Source: Sphingopyxis sp. OAS728 (GTDB lineage Bacteria > Pseudomonadota > Alphaproteobacteria > Sphingomonadales > Sphingomonadaceae). Taken from it: DNA of 64,000 nucleotides. Numbering within the stretch: the stretch's first letter is position 1; each line of letters begins with the position of its first letter. The position numbers and the translations under genes were made by a program. The stretch lies in NCBI RefSeq assembly GCF_014873485.1, contig NZ_JADBDT010000001.1, forward strand, positions 4,520,501 through 4,584,500. The letters are read 5' to 3'. Below the pieces are notes generated by a model. It was not told the origin of the DNA. It ran no database searches and worked only from the letters and a program-made list of their open reading frames with translations. This document shows positions 23,866 through 35,323 of this stretch, in pieces.

Positions 23866-24021
23866 ATGACCGTTCGATCATCATCATGGGTCGCAGAGCC
23901 CGCTCGCAACCGCCGTCCAATTCCCCTGATCCATCCGAGCTGGAAACATGGCGCCGATGAGCGCGAAGCGCCGCGGGCGAAGCTCAAGGCTGATGAATTC
24001 TGGGGCCGGCTCGGGCTCTGA
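23866..24021 (+). CDS. Small unknown protein
   Basis: A 51-residue basic protein: VRSSSWVAEPARNRRPIPLI, then HPSWKHGADEREAPRAKLKA and DEFWGRLGL. No family recognised. CGAAAGGAGAAAGCG before the ATG is a strong ribosome site, which favours a real gene. It lies between the two SOS operons and ends 12 bases before the dnaE2 stop (convergent). Confidence 0.5.
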   Translation: MTVRSSSWVAEPARNRRPIPLIHPSWKHGADEREAPRAKLKADEFWGRLGL

Positions 24022-24033
24022 GCGGCTGCTCGT

Positions 24034-27359
<3,326 letters not shown>

Positions 27360-27363
<4 letters not shown>

Positions 27364-28910
27364 GCAAAAGCTCCGTGGACGAACCAGCGCATAGACCCGG
27401 TCGAGGCATGGACGCCGTCGCCAAGGCGGAAAAGCCAATAGCGTCCGCCGCCCTCCGTCTCGACCTGATAATAGTCGCGAACGCTGAGCGGCGTTTCTCC
27501 CTCGATGCCGCCATCGCGCCACCATTCGCCATGGAGGCGCTCGGGACCGTCGCCCTGCGTCACCCGGTAGCGCTTGCGGCGCCAGACGAACATGCGCGGC
27601 GCATCGTCGGGCAGCAGCGCGATCACGTCGATCGGCTCGGGCCGAGCGAGCATCCGCGAGGGGCGGGGGAGATCGTCGGCGAAGGGCTGGCTCTCGCCGC
27701 CCTGCAGCGCCGGCACGAGCGCCACGGACCGCTCGGGCATTATGCTTGGACAAGCCTCGGCGCGGTGAAGGCCGCGCTGGCCGAACCGGTTGGCGAGCGC
27801 ATCGACGAGCGCGGCAAGATCGGGGCCGCGGCGGGCAAGGCTTTCTAGCCCTTCACCTTGCCGGGCGCCCTGGTCCTCGATCAGCGGCGCAACGAGCGTC
27901 ATCGCCTCGATCCCGAGACCGGGCTCGATACTCTCGATCTTCGCGGCGAGCAGCTTCGCGAGATGCGCCGGATCGCGCGACGGCGCGGCGGTGCCGATGC
28001 GGATCGCCTGGGTGTGGCCATCGACCCGGTGGAAAAAGCAGTCGAGGCGCCGCGCCCCCTTGCCGGCGCGGCCGAGCTGGCTCGCGACGTCCCCCGCAAG
28101 ATCGCCGATGACCTGCGCGAAGGCCTCGGCCGTCGCGATCGGCTCCATGAAGCCGCGCCGCGCGCGCGGCAATTGCTCGGGGAATATCGGCTCGATCGGC
28201 TCGGGCAGGGTGCCCAGCGCCTGGTCGAGCCGGCGATGGAGCGCGCACCCGAAGCGCTTCGCGAGCGGGCCGCGCGGGGCGCCGATCAGCTGCTCGATGC
28301 GTTCGAACCCGAGTTTGCGCAAGGCCTCGACGTCGGCGGGGGGCAGGCGCAGCGCCGCGATCGGCAGCAATGCGATCGCCTTGCGATGCGCGCCGGGCTC
28401 GACGGTCACCGGGCGGCCCGCCGGCACATAGCGGGCCGCGGCATGCGCGCAGCCCGCCGTGTCGGCGACCGCGATCTGGAGCGACAGCCCGAATGCGGCG
28501 GTGCGCCGGTGGAGATCCTTCAGCAGCGCGCGCTCGCTCCCGAACAGCGCCGCGCAGCCGGTGACGTCGAGCCAAATGCCGTTCGGAGGATCGGGTGCAA
28601 CCATCGGCGAATAGCGCCGGCCCGCCCAGAGGGCGAGGCGGCGCAGGCCCTCGGCGTCGGCTTCGGGATCGGCATCGACGACGTCGAGCTCGGGCGCGAA
28701 CGCCCTCGCTTTCGTGATCGTCATGCCGGGCGATATGCCGAGGGCGCGCGCCTCTTGGCACGTCGCCGCGACGATCCGCCGGCCATGGTCGGGGACCGCG
28801 GTAACGAGCGGGCGCGCAGAGGTCGCGGCGTCAGGCCGAGGCTTGCTGGTCTTCCTGCGCAGCCGGTCGGTCGACCAGTGCGGCAGGAAGAGCGATACGA
28901 CCCGTCGCAT
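27360..28910 (-). CDS. imuB: Y-family polymerase-like protein ImuB
   Basis: A 516-residue protein with the Y-family layout. It starts [18 protein letters not shown], where true polymerases carry a catalytic aspartate, so it fits ImuB, which lacks activity and links ImuA and DnaE2 to the beta clamp. The finger/palm region includes [14 protein letters not shown] and [17 protein letters not shown] long C-terminal part ends [20 protein letters not shown]. It overlaps imuA by about 80 bases and dnaE2 by four, so the three genes form one operon. Confidence 0.9.
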
Positions 28911-29562
28911 CGCACCCCTCCAATATCCATTGATGCGGATTGCCGCCGCGCACCCGTTCGAGATCGACGCGCCAGCGCGGACGTCCGAGGCTCGGGATCC
29001 CGAGATCCTCGCTCGGGATGGCGGTCACCCGCCAGCGCGTCAGCGCGGCCGTCCCTTCGACCGCCGGCCCGGTCTTCGAGGCGCGGCGGAACAGAAAGGC
29101 GGGAACGCCCGAGGTCTCGGCGGCGAGCTGGAGCCGCTTGGACGCGGTGACCGTATATTTGGCGACCTCGCCGACTACCCCGGCGAGACCCTGGTGGCGG
29201 AGGCATTCCTCCATTGCGAGCAGGACATTGGTGTCGCTGCCCGCCTCGACATGGATCAGTCGGTCCGGATGAAGGCCCGCAAGATGGAGGGCAGGGGCGA
29301 AGAGGTCGCGCCAGCGCAGGCACCAGAAGACGGGGCCTTCGGTTCGGGCGAGAATGCCCGCAAGGAAGATCGTCGCGCTCGCATCGTCGGCGAGTTCGGG
29401 ACTGCCCGCGACCTCGTGGAGCGCGCCTGTCGCCAGCCCGCCGCCGGGCAGGCGCGAGTCGACGGCATCAAGTTCGAACGGGATGACGTCATGACGCGCG
29501 GCCACGCCTTCGATTCGCGCAATTTTGGCGCGAAGATCGGCGAGGACGGCGGATTGGCGCAT
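28831..29562 (-). CDS. imuA: RecA-like mutasome protein ImuA
   Basis: A 243-residue ImuA protein, distantly RecA-like, that works with ImuB and DnaE2 in damage-induced mutagenesis. It opens DLRAKIARIEGVA and has LPGGGLATGALHEVAG in place of the Walker region. Later come GPVFWCLRWRDLFAPALHLA, VLLAMEECLRHQGLAGVVGE and WRVDLERVRGGNPHQWIL. I took the ATG at 29562; the LexA box is 30 bases upstream. It is the first gene of imuA-imuB-dnaE2. Confidence 0.88.
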   Translation of the reverse strand: MRQSAVLADLRAKIARIEGVAARHDVIPFELDAVDSRLPGGGLATGALHEVAGSPELADDASATIFLAGILARTEGPVFWCLRWRDLFAPALHLAGLHPDRLIHVEAGSDTNVLLAMEECLRHQGLAGVVGEVAKYTVTASKRLQLAAETSGVPAFLFRRASKTGPAVEGTAALTRWRVTAIPSEDLGIPSLGRPRWRVDLERVRGGNPHQWILEGCDATGRIALPAALVDRPAAQEDQQASA

Positions 29563-29591
29563 GACATCATAAGTTCCGGTGGCGGCAGTTC

Positions 29592-29606
29592 GTTCCCTCT
29601 TTGTTC
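29592..29606 (-). promoter_or_regulatory. LexA (SOS) box, GTTC-N7-GTTC, before imuA
   Basis: GTTC at 29592-29595 and 29603-29606 with a seven-base spacer match the alphaproteobacterial LexA site. It is 30-44 bases upstream of the imuA start, as expected for the SOS-controlled imuABC operon. Confidence 0.85.
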
Positions 29607-29874
29607 CTTTCCGCCTTTTCGAGTCAAGCGGCTGCTGTTCCTTCTGCGACGGGTGGAGGAGGGGCACGAGGTCGGGAGGGGCCACAAGGGCCTTCGTTTC
29701 CCGGCCTTTTTTTCGCGTGGCCGCAGTGGCCGGAATTTCTCCGGTTGCCGCAGGGCCAATCCCTCTTCGGGCGCCTTCTGCGGTCCCGGCTCGCCTTCGC
29801 CGTCAACCCCATGCGGGGTTCGCCCTCGCGTTCCGCTCGGTGACGGCAGCTCGCGGGCCCTTGGGTTGGCGCCA

Positions 29875-29889
29875 TCGGGATGGTCCCGA
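29875..29889 (+). promoter_or_regulatory. Leader hairpin before DUF736 gene (29909)
   Basis: A 6-bp stem TCGGGA/TCCCGA closes loop TGG, ending 19 bases before the ATG and just upstream of AAGGAG. Confidence 0.45.
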
Positions 29890-29908
29890 GCAACCAAGGA
29901 GACTTCAC

Positions 29909-30229
29909 ATGGCCACTATCGCAAAACTCGTCGCCAAGGCCGACGGCAGCTTCGAAGGCACGCTTGCAACCCTCAGTGTTACCGCGCCGATCGCGATCCT
30001 GCCCAACGGCCGCAAGGTCAAGGACAGCGAGCCGGATTACCGGGTCATCAGCAAGAAAAACGGATTCGAACTGGGCGCCGGCTGGATCCGGACCTCGCAG
30101 ACGACCGGCGCCGAATATGTCTCGGTCTCGCTCTCGGCCCCCGAACTCGGCACGATGTACTGCAACATCGCCAATGCGCCGGGCGACGACGCCTCACAGA
30201 AGGTTCTGATCTGGAACCCGCCCAGCTGA
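29909..30229 (+). CDS. DUF736 family protein (paralogue 2)
   Basis: A 106-residue DUF736 protein: AKLVAKADGSFEGTLATLSV, YRVISKKNGFELGAGWIRTS, AEYVSVSLSAPELGTMYCNI and the end KVLIWNPPS. This one is closest to the most common DUF736 form in conjugative elements. CCAAGGAG precedes the ATG. A strong terminator follows. The role is unknown. Confidence 0.88.
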   Translation: MATIAKLVAKADGSFEGTLATLSVTAPIAILPNGRKVKDSEPDYRVISKKNGFELGAGWIRTSQTTGAEYVSVSLSAPELGTMYCNIANAPGDDASQKVLIWNPPS

Positions 30230-30238
30230 CCGGACCCG

Positions 30239-30266
30239 GGCCCCGCCTCCTGGCGGGGCCTTTTCC
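30239..30266 (+). terminator. Rho-independent terminator after DUF736 paralogue 2
   Basis: A 9-bp stem (30239-30247 with 30252-30260) with loop TCCT is followed by TTTTCC, 10 bases after the DUF736 stop. This is the clearest intrinsic terminator in the window. Confidence 0.85.
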
Positions 30267-30354
30267 GTCTTTTTGCGCCGCCGCAATTGCGGCAGCCGGG
30301 GCAAGGGGATAGGGGCAGCGTCGCGGCCGCGGGCCGCTCCGGAGGTTCCGTCCA

Positions 30355-31241
30355 GTGCGCGTGCGCGATTTTTTCCTTCTCACATTGGTCTGCCTGATCT
30401 GGGCCTTCAACAATGTGCTGAGCAAGATCATCGTCGACAATTGGGCGATCCCGCCGCTTTTCTATGCGGCGCTCCGCTTCGCCGTCGTCGCGCTGGTCAT
30501 GCTGCCCTGGCTCTGGCCGATCCCGCGCCCGGCATGGCGGATCCTGCTGATCGCGCTGTTGATGGGCGGCGGCAATTTCGCGCTGCTGTTCATCGCGCTC
30601 CAGACCGCGTCACCCTCGGCGACCGCGATCATCCTCCAGCTCGGGGTGCCCTTCACGATCCTGCTCTCCGTGCTGATGCTCGGCGAGCGGATCCACTGGC
30701 GCCGCGGGCTCGGCATCGGCCTGACCCTGCTCGGCGTGCTCATCGTCACCTGGCGCCCGGAGGGATTTTCCCTGTCGGCGGGGCTAGGCTTCGTGGTGGC
30801 TGCCGCCTTCGCTGGCTCCGCCGGCGCGGTGCTGATGAAGCAGGTCGAGGATGTCACGCCATTTCGTTTTCAGGCCTGGGTGGGTTTTGTCTCGATCATC
30901 GTGCTGGGGATCGGATCCGCATTGTTCGAAGAAGGACATATCGCGGCGGCGACGGCGGTCGGATGGCCTTTTGCGATCGCGGTGCTGTTTACCGGCTTGT
31001 CGTATCGGTCGGCGCTCACTCGGCCTATTATCATCTGATACGCCAATATGAGGCCAATCTTCTTGCGCCTCTGACCCTGATGACGCCGCTCGCGACCATC
31101 GGCTTTGGCGTTCTCATCACCAATGACGCGTTCGATACGCGAATGGCCATCGGAGCGACGCTCGCCCTCGGGGGCGTGCTGATCGTGGCGTTGCGGCGCA
31201 AACCCGCCACCGCCTTGCTGGTCGACCGCGAACAACGATAG
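30355..31241 (+). pseudogene. EamA/DMT-type transporter, interrupted by a 1-base frameshift
   Basis: From the GTG at 30355 (GGAGG nine bases upstream) the frame encodes an EamA-family transporter: LLTLVCLIWAFNNVLSKIIV, LRFAVVALVMLPWLWPIPRP, SATAIILQLGVPFTILLSVL and LGIGLTLLGVLIVTWRPEGF. It fails after FAIAVLFTG near 31002. The rest, VVSVGAHSAYYHLIRQYEAN and TLMTPLATIGFGVLI, continues in another frame to 31241. One added base near GGCTTG restores a normal ~295-residue, ten-segment protein. Either the gene is broken or the sequence has an error. It would move small metabolites across the inner membrane. Confidence 0.7.
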
Positions 31242-31467
31242 CGCCGTCCGGCTAGCAATCCGTCATCGCCCGGCATGGATTGGGCCGGGAGAGGGCAGGC
31301 GCGCAGGACCGGCTCCGGCGCGTTCCATCCCCGCACGCAAGCCGCTGATCCCTTGGCCGAGGCCATCCCTCCGTCAATCAACCCGCGAGGGGTCCCTTCG
31401 CTACGCTTGGGCCGCAGCCTGCGGCCGCGGTGATTGCGGTCTGGCCCCGTCCGGCGGGGCGCCTGTC

Positions 31468-31486
31468 GAGCGGGAATGGCCCGCTC
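31468..31486 (+). promoter_or_regulatory. Leader hairpin before the gene at 31503
   Basis: A 7-bp stem GAGCGGG/CCCGCTC closes a five-base loop AATGG and ends 16 bases before the ATG, just upstream of GCAGGAG. Compared with the hairpin at 16110, the outer base pairs differ on both arms while pairing, the G3/C3 core and most of the loop (AATGT there) are kept. Confidence 0.5.
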
Positions 31487-31502
31487 CCGCAGGAGCTTCG
31501 AT

Positions 31503-31667
31503 ATGCCGCTTTCAACTGCCCAATCGCTCGGCTGGAACCTCGCCCGCACGATGATGACCATCATCGTCCTCATCGAAACCTCGAACGGCTATACCGTGAT
31601 GCCGCTCGACGAATTCGACGGTGATCCGGCGACGATCGTCAGCGAATATGACCCGTTCGGGCGCTGA
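31503..31667 (+). CDS. Small unknown protein
   Basis: A 54-residue protein: PLSTAQSLGWNLARTMMTII, VLIETSNGYTVMPLDEFDGD and PATIVSEYDPFGR. No family known to me. The GCAGGAG site and leader hairpin resemble those of the DUF736 genes, so it likely belongs to the same accessory set. Confidence 0.6.
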   Translation: MPLSTAQSLGWNLARTMMTIIVLIETSNGYTVMPLDEFDGDPATIVSEYDPFGR

Positions 31668-31766
31668 CCCCGAACTCGATCCGGGGTGGTTCCAGTTGCG
31701 GTTCCACCCTGCGATCCGGCCTGCTAATCTGCTCTTGCAGATTGCGCTGTGGTGGTGGTGGCAAGC

Positions 31767-31785
31767 GCGTCCTGAAGGAGGACGC
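31767..31785 (+). promoter_or_regulatory. Hairpin enclosing the ribosome site of the gene at 31788
   Basis: GCGTCCT (31767-31773) pairs with AGGACGC (31779-31785) over loop GAAGG. The AAGGAGG ribosome site lies in the loop and right arm, two bases from the GTG start, so folding would hide it. This differs from the other leader hairpins, which lie before the ribosome site. Confidence 0.5.
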
Positions 31786-31787
31786 TT

Positions 31788-32222
31788 GTGACCTTCATGA
31801 TCATCCTTGGCGCTGCGGCAGCTGTCTATCTGACAGTGCTGATGTTCCGTTTGGCCGCCCTTGCACTGCCGCTCTACGCCGGGATCGGCGCGGGAATCTG
31901 GTTGCATACACATGGCTATGGTTATGGCGCGTCGATCGCCGCGGGGCTGCTCACGGGCTTGATCGTCTTGGGGACCGGGCGAATGATCAGCGCTGCGGCG
32001 CCGCCGCTGCTTGGCACCGTTGTGGCACTCACCTTTGCTCTTCCGGCAGGTGTCGCCGGATATCAGGCAGCAAAGGGGCTCGCGGGACTCCTGCTCGCCG
32101 AGGGCGCACTTCTGGAATGTCTCGGGGCTGCGGGCGCGGTGACCGCCGCGGTTTCCGCCTGGCGGAGTCTCGTGGGAACGCAGCGATATCGATCCGAGGA
32201 AGGCGTCCCGCTAGGGGCCTGA
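31788..32222 (+). CDS. Unknown multi-pass membrane protein
   Basis: A 144-residue protein with about four hydrophobic segments: MIILGAAAAVYLTVLMFRLA, LPLYAGIGAGIWLHTHGYGY, PPLLGTVVALTFALPAGVAG and a later ALLECLGAAGAVTAAVSAW. It starts with GTG after a strong AAGGAGG that can be locked in a hairpin. No family recognised; similar small membrane proteins are common in sphingomonad conjugative elements. Confidence 0.6.
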   Translation: MTFMIILGAAAAVYLTVLMFRLAALALPLYAGIGAGIWLHTHGYGYGASIAAGLLTGLIVLGTGRMISAAAPPLLGTVVALTFALPAGVAGYQAAKGLAGLLLAEGALLECLGAAGAVTAAVSAWRSLVGTQRYRSEEGVPLGA

Positions 32223-32547
32223 CCGCGAACGAACGGCGACGCGATTTCGCTCGAGATTATCGCACCGTCGCCATCGCTCTCCGTTTGCGTGGGTGCCGCA
32301 CCGGTCCGGCCTCTCGATTTGCGCGATCTGCCGGCAAGCCGCTGACGCTGGATCGCTGGCCGCAACGGCGGAGCCTGCGACTTTCTTCCCCCGGCGTGCC
32401 GCCGTTCCTCGCGAAACAAGAAAATCTTAGCGCCGCCATCCTCCGCTTCGCTCCGGGCCCGAGGGCTGCGGCACGATCCCTTGCCGCCTGCCGATGCGCA
32501 TCGAGGCCGCGCTGGTGCGACCACGACATGCAGCAAAGGAAATCGTC
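32223..32547. other. 325-base GC-rich leader region
   Basis: I see no gene. It ends in an imperfect hairpin at 32501-32526 (three outer pairs, then GG/CC and CGC/GCG, with two A/C-type mismatches; loop GCTGGT) that stops 21 bases before the DUF736 start. This fits the leader-hairpin set in position. Confidence 0.4.
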
Positions 32548-32865
32548 ATGAGCAAGATCGGAAGCTTCAAACTGGTGTCGGGCGAATATCTCGGCGAGAT
32601 CGTAACGCTCTCGGTGCAGGCGAGGCCGGTCCGCATCGTTCCGGAAAAGAATTCCACCGGCAATGCGCCGAGCCACCGCGTCTTCGTCAGCGATGCCGAA
32701 GTGGGCGCCGCCTGGCAAAAGACGAGCCAGGACAACAGGCCCTATCTCTCGGTCAAGCTCGACGATCCGAGCTTCATCGCGCCGATTTTCGCGCAGCTCT
32801 TCCCGGGCGAGGAGGGCGAGCATGATCTCGTCTGGAACCGCCAGCAGCGCCGCGGCGACAATTGA
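32548..32865 (+). CDS. DUF736 family protein (paralogue 3)
   Basis: A 105-residue DUF736 protein: IGSFKLVSGEYLGEIVTLSV, HRVFVSDAEVGAAWQKTSQD, RPYLSVKLDDPSFIAPIFAQ and the end EHDLVWNRQQ. It has AAAGGAAA before the ATG and a strong hairpin after the stop. It is more divergent than paralogue 2. Confidence 0.85.
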   Translation: MSKIGSFKLVSGEYLGEIVTLSVQARPVRIVPEKNSTGNAPSHRVFVSDAEVGAAWQKTSQDNRPYLSVKLDDPSFIAPIFAQLFPGEEGEHDLVWNRQQRRGDN

Positions 32866-32872
32866 TCCTGCG

Positions 32873-32900
32873 ACATCGCCCGGTTCCGACCGGGCGATGT
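32873..32900 (+). terminator. Terminator-like hairpin after DUF736 paralogue 3
   Basis: A perfect 11-bp stem (32873-32883 with 32890-32900) closes the loop TTCCGA. It begins seven bases after the stop, with no T-tract. Confidence 0.6.
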
Positions 32901-33047
32901 TACCACCAGATTGAGGATGTTAGCGTGCGGGATTGAGACGAATTTGCGCTAAGCATCGTCGCTTGCGCGCCGGTAACCAGGTCGCCGCCAGCGACGGAAC
33001 CGGCTCTATTTCGCGGTTTATTCTCCTCAAACGGGACGGAGGTGCGA

Positions 33048-33257
33048 ATGGAACAGGCAGCCGGGTGGCAGTCGCCATATTTTCAGAAAATATTCGAGCA
33101 ATATGATCGCGCCGATTTCGCGCAGGAGTTCCTGCGGCGAAATCCGGCCTATCGCCGTGCCTATGCGGCCGCCGCCGCGGCGCGGGGCGCCGAGCGGCGC
33201 CGGCGCTTGCGGCGGCTCGCCAGCCGCTGGGGGTTGGTTTTTCGCCCTGGACCCTGA
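33048..33257 (+). CDS. DUF6499 domain protein, N-terminal half of an FseA-like activator
   Basis: A 69-residue frame with the DUF6499 (transcriptional regulator domain) pattern: W-S-PYFQKIFEQYDRADFAQEFLRRN-PAYRRAY, then RRLASRWGLVF. The ATG at 33048 follows GGAGG by five bases. The frame stops at 33257, but homology runs on without a break in the +1 frame as FALDPDLSADVAP. In Mesorhizobium ICEMlSym the same two domains (msi172/msi171) are joined by a programmed +1 ribosomal shift to make FseA, which activates excision. I infer the same here; the fused product would be about 259 residues. Confidence 0.78.
   Translation: MEQAAGWQSPYFQKIFEQYDRADFAQEFLRRNPAYRRAYAAAAAARGAERRRRLRRLASRWGLVFRPGP
33237..33245 (+). 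other. Candidate +1 frameshift site at a T5 run
   Basis: In the zero frame the codons are GTT-TTT-CGC. A slip of phenylalanyl-tRNA from TTT (33240-33242) to TTC (33241-33243) moves the ribosome into the DUF2285 frame, which continues GCC-CTG-GAC. Without the shift, translation stops at TGA 33255-33257. No start codon with a ribosome site serves the second frame on its own. Confidence 0.6.
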
Positions 33258-33828
33258 CCTGTCGGCCGACGTGGCACCCGCCCTGTGGCAGCCGCAATCA
33301 TGCGCCTTCGTCACCATCGCCCGCCCCGCGCCGAAGGGCTTCGCGGCGCTGCGCCTCGCTGAAATATTCGATGGACCCGAAGTGTCGGCAGAACTTCTTG
33401 CCTACCGCGACTGGCATGTCGTGCTGCGTGCGGGGGGACGTCGCTACCGGCTGTTGATCCGGCGCTGCCTTGCGAACGAGCGTCTTGCCTTCCTCGCCCC
33501 GGCCGACGCCGAGACCGAGCTTCGTGCCTCGTTGATCATGTCCCTGCACCGGGAACTGCTCCACATCGGCGGCGGTGCGCCGCCGACCGGGAGCGCGCCC
33601 GGGCCGACCGAGCGCTGGCGGCTCGTCCAGTGGCTGCGTCTTCTCGACGCGCTGGACGAAGGCGCGCCGGCTCGCGAGATCGCCGCGGCGCTGCTGCTTG
33701 CCGATGCCGGCGGCTATTCGGCTTCCGAATGGGATGCCTCGAGCGAACGGCGGCGTATCGCACGCTGGCAGCGTGCTGCCATTGCGATGCGCGACGGCGG
33801 CTTCAGCGCCCTGCTTCGCTCGGCCTGA
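33241..33828 (+). CDS. DUF2285 domain, C-terminal half of an FseA-like activator
   Basis: This +1-frame region encodes about 195 residues of DUF2285, a helix-turn-helix variant shown in Mesorhizobium to activate or antiactivate element transfer. Landmarks: APALWQPQSCAFVTIARPAP, WHVVLRAGGRRYRLLIRRCL, RWRLVQWLRLLDALDEGAPA, REIAAALLLADAGGYSASEW and ERRRIARWQRAAIAMRDGGF. It is entered by the shift at 33240. It lies just upstream of the AlpA/RdfS-like gene, its expected target. A simple sequence error in the T run would give the same joined protein constitutively. Confidence 0.78.
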   Translation, partial: FALDPDLSADVAPALWQPQSCAFVTIARPAPKGFAALRLAEIFDGPEVSAELLAYRDWHVVLRAGGRRYRLLIRRCLANERLAFLAPADAETELRASLIMSLHRELLHIGGGAPPTGSAPGPTERWRLVQWLRLLDALDEGAPAREIAAALLLADAGGYSASEWDASSERRRIARWQRAAIAMRDGGFSALLRSA

Positions 33829-33857
33829 TCGGGACATTCCGCACGCCGCCTGTTTGT

Positions 33858-33928
33858 CCGTTCCGAATCCTTCCTCTGATTTCCCAATGTCGCCTTTCGG
33901 TTCCTGGAGCCTTCGGTTGGTTCCGGTT
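33858..33928 (+). promoter_or_regulatory. Candidate promoter/operator region of the transfer operon
   Basis: This 117-base gap before the RdfS-like gene holds CCGTTCCGAAT (33858-33868) and GTCGCCTTTCG (33889-33899). Both 11-mers recur in the region before trbB (43170-43180 and 43188-43198). It also has TTCGGTT at 33896 and 33912 and GGTTCC at 33899 and 33919, direct repeats spaced 16 and 20 bases. These are candidates for activator binding. Confidence 0.45.
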
Positions 33929-33945
33929 GCTGGCAGGAGGCAAGA

Positions 33946-34197
33946 TTGTCCGACCGTCCCGTGCCCGTCGCACCGCGCTATTTGAGGACGCCGGAGGCGG
34001 CGGTTCATCTCAGCCTCTCGCCGACGACGCTCGAAAAGCATCGCTGCTACGGAACCGGCCCGCGCTACCATAAGCTCGGCGGCCGCATCGTCTATGCGAT
34101 CGCCGATCTCGACGCGTGGGCGGCGATCGGGCGCAAGACCTCGACCTCCGATCCCGGCGCCGGAACCATCTCGCCGCTTCGCCCGGGGCGCCGCTGA
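33946..34197 (+). CDS. AlpA/excisionase-like HTH protein (RdfS-like)
   Basis: An 83-residue DNA-binding protein starting at TTG, fixed by AGGAGG five bases upstream. The winged-helix core reads RYLRTPEAAVHLSLSPTTLE, KHRCYGTGPRYHKLGGRIVY and AIADLDAWAAIG, the MerR-like fold of AlpA and excisionases. In ICEMlSym the recombination directionality factor RdfS occupies this place upstream of traF and is switched on by FseA. No integrase is in the window to confirm this. Its stop overlaps the DUF2840 start (TGATG). Confidence 0.72.
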   Translation: MSDRPVPVAPRYLRTPEAAVHLSLSPTTLEKHRCYGTGPRYHKLGGRIVYAIADLDAWAAIGRKTSTSDPGAGTISPLRPGRR

Positions 34198-34739
34198 TGC
34201 GCGCGCTTCAGGCCGCGCAGCCATCCGCCGCGACGGCTGCCTGCCGCGCCGATGGCGCCGCCAAGCCGTCGTCGGCCTCCGGCCTGACTGACGTCGAGCT
34301 GACATGGATTGCAGGCCGTCTCGAGCAATGGATACGCTTCGGACGCGTCGCGGCGGACCGCATTGTCAATCGCCGGACGCGTATCGCCTCCTTCCGGCCC
34401 GGCGCCATCTTCGCGTTCATACGCTGGACCTCGAACGATTTCGGAACGATCCATTCGAGCATCGCGATCGTCGAGGCCGTCACGCCGGGGTCGCCGTACG
34501 CGACCTATCCGTTCATCCGGCCCGGCGGCGACCTGCTGCTCCGTCTCGATGGCTGGCCGAAGGTCGAGCAGGTCCTGAAGGCCATCGATGCGATCGAAGC
34601 GGCGGACGTCGATCCGTGCGACGTCGCGCCCGATCACTGGCGCCATATCGGTAGCCAGCTTTCCGCCGGACTGCCGTTCCGGCCCTATGGGGCCGACCGC
34701 CACGCCGCATGGCTGCGGCGCAAGGCGATCGGTTCATGA
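34197..34739 (+). CDS. DUF2840 family protein
   Basis: A 180-residue protein with the DUF2840 core: VELTWIAGRLEQWIRFGRVA, TRIASFRPGAIFAFIRWTSN, DFGTIHSSIAIVEAV and PGGDLLLRLDGWPKVEQVL. It is a conserved member of this class of conjugation operon with no known function. It starts in the RdfS-like stop codon and ends by a four-base overlap with traF. Confidence 0.85.
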   Translation: MRALQAAQPSAATAACRADGAAKPSSASGLTDVELTWIAGRLEQWIRFGRVAADRIVNRRTRIASFRPGAIFAFIRWTSNDFGTIHSSIAIVEAVTPGSPYATYPFIRPGGDLLLRLDGWPKVEQVLKAIDAIEAADVDPCDVAPDHWRHIGSQLSAGLPFRPYGADRHAAWLRRKAIGS

Positions 34740-35323
34740 GGCGGCGCCGGCTCCGCGCGGCGCTCGTTCCGGGGGTAATCTTCGCCGGGCTGTTCGGCGC
34801 GGTCGCTGCGCTCGCGCCGCAGCCCCGGCTCGTCTGGAACGCGAGCGCGAGCATGCCCATCGGCCTTTACGGCGTCGAGGTCGGGCGCCGGCCGCAGGCC
34901 GGCGAGCTTGCGCTGATCGACCCGCCCGAGCGTGTCGCGGCGTTGCTCGCGGAGCGCGGTTATCTGCCACGCGGCGTGCCGCTGCTGAAACGCGTCGCTG
35001 CCAGCGACGGTGCGCTCGTCTGCCGGAGCGGCAGCTTTGTGACGGTCGATGGCAGAGGGGCCGCGAGAGCCCATGCGCGCGACCGATCGGGCCGGCCGCT
35101 GCCGCGCTGGCTCGGCTGCCGCCGCCTTCAGCGCGGCGAATATTTTGTCCTCGGTGCCGCGCCGGGCAGCTTCGACAGCCGCTATTTCGGGCCGCTGCCT
35201 GCAGCGGCCGTGATCGGCACCGCCCATCCGCTGTTCACCCGCGATGCCCCCGGCACGCCGCTGCGCTGGCGCACGGGCGCTCCGCATCCCCCTTCCACCG
35301 CGTATGAAAAGGAACCCCAGTGA
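34736..35323 (+). CDS. traF: Conjugal transfer signal peptidase TraF (S26)
   Basis: A 195-residue S26-type protease, which in RP4-like systems cyclises or matures the TrbC pilin. One N-terminal membrane segment (ALVPGVIFAGLFGAVAALA) is followed by the catalytic serine in ASMPIGLYGVE (about residue 40) and the lysine in PLLKRVAASDG (about residue 85). The C-terminal EYFVLGAAPGSFDSRYFGPL is typical. Overlaps of four bases with DUF2840 and one with DUF736 place it in the operon. Confidence 0.9.
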   Translation: MRRRRLRAALVPGVIFAGLFGAVAALAPQPRLVWNASASMPIGLYGVEVGRRPQAGELALIDPPERVAALLAERGYLPRGVPLLKRVAASDGALVCRSGSFVTVDGRGAARAHARDRSGRPLPRWLGCRRLQRGEYFVLGAAPGSFDSRYFGPLPAAAVIGTAHPLFTRDAPGTPLRWRTGAPHPPSTAYEKEPQ

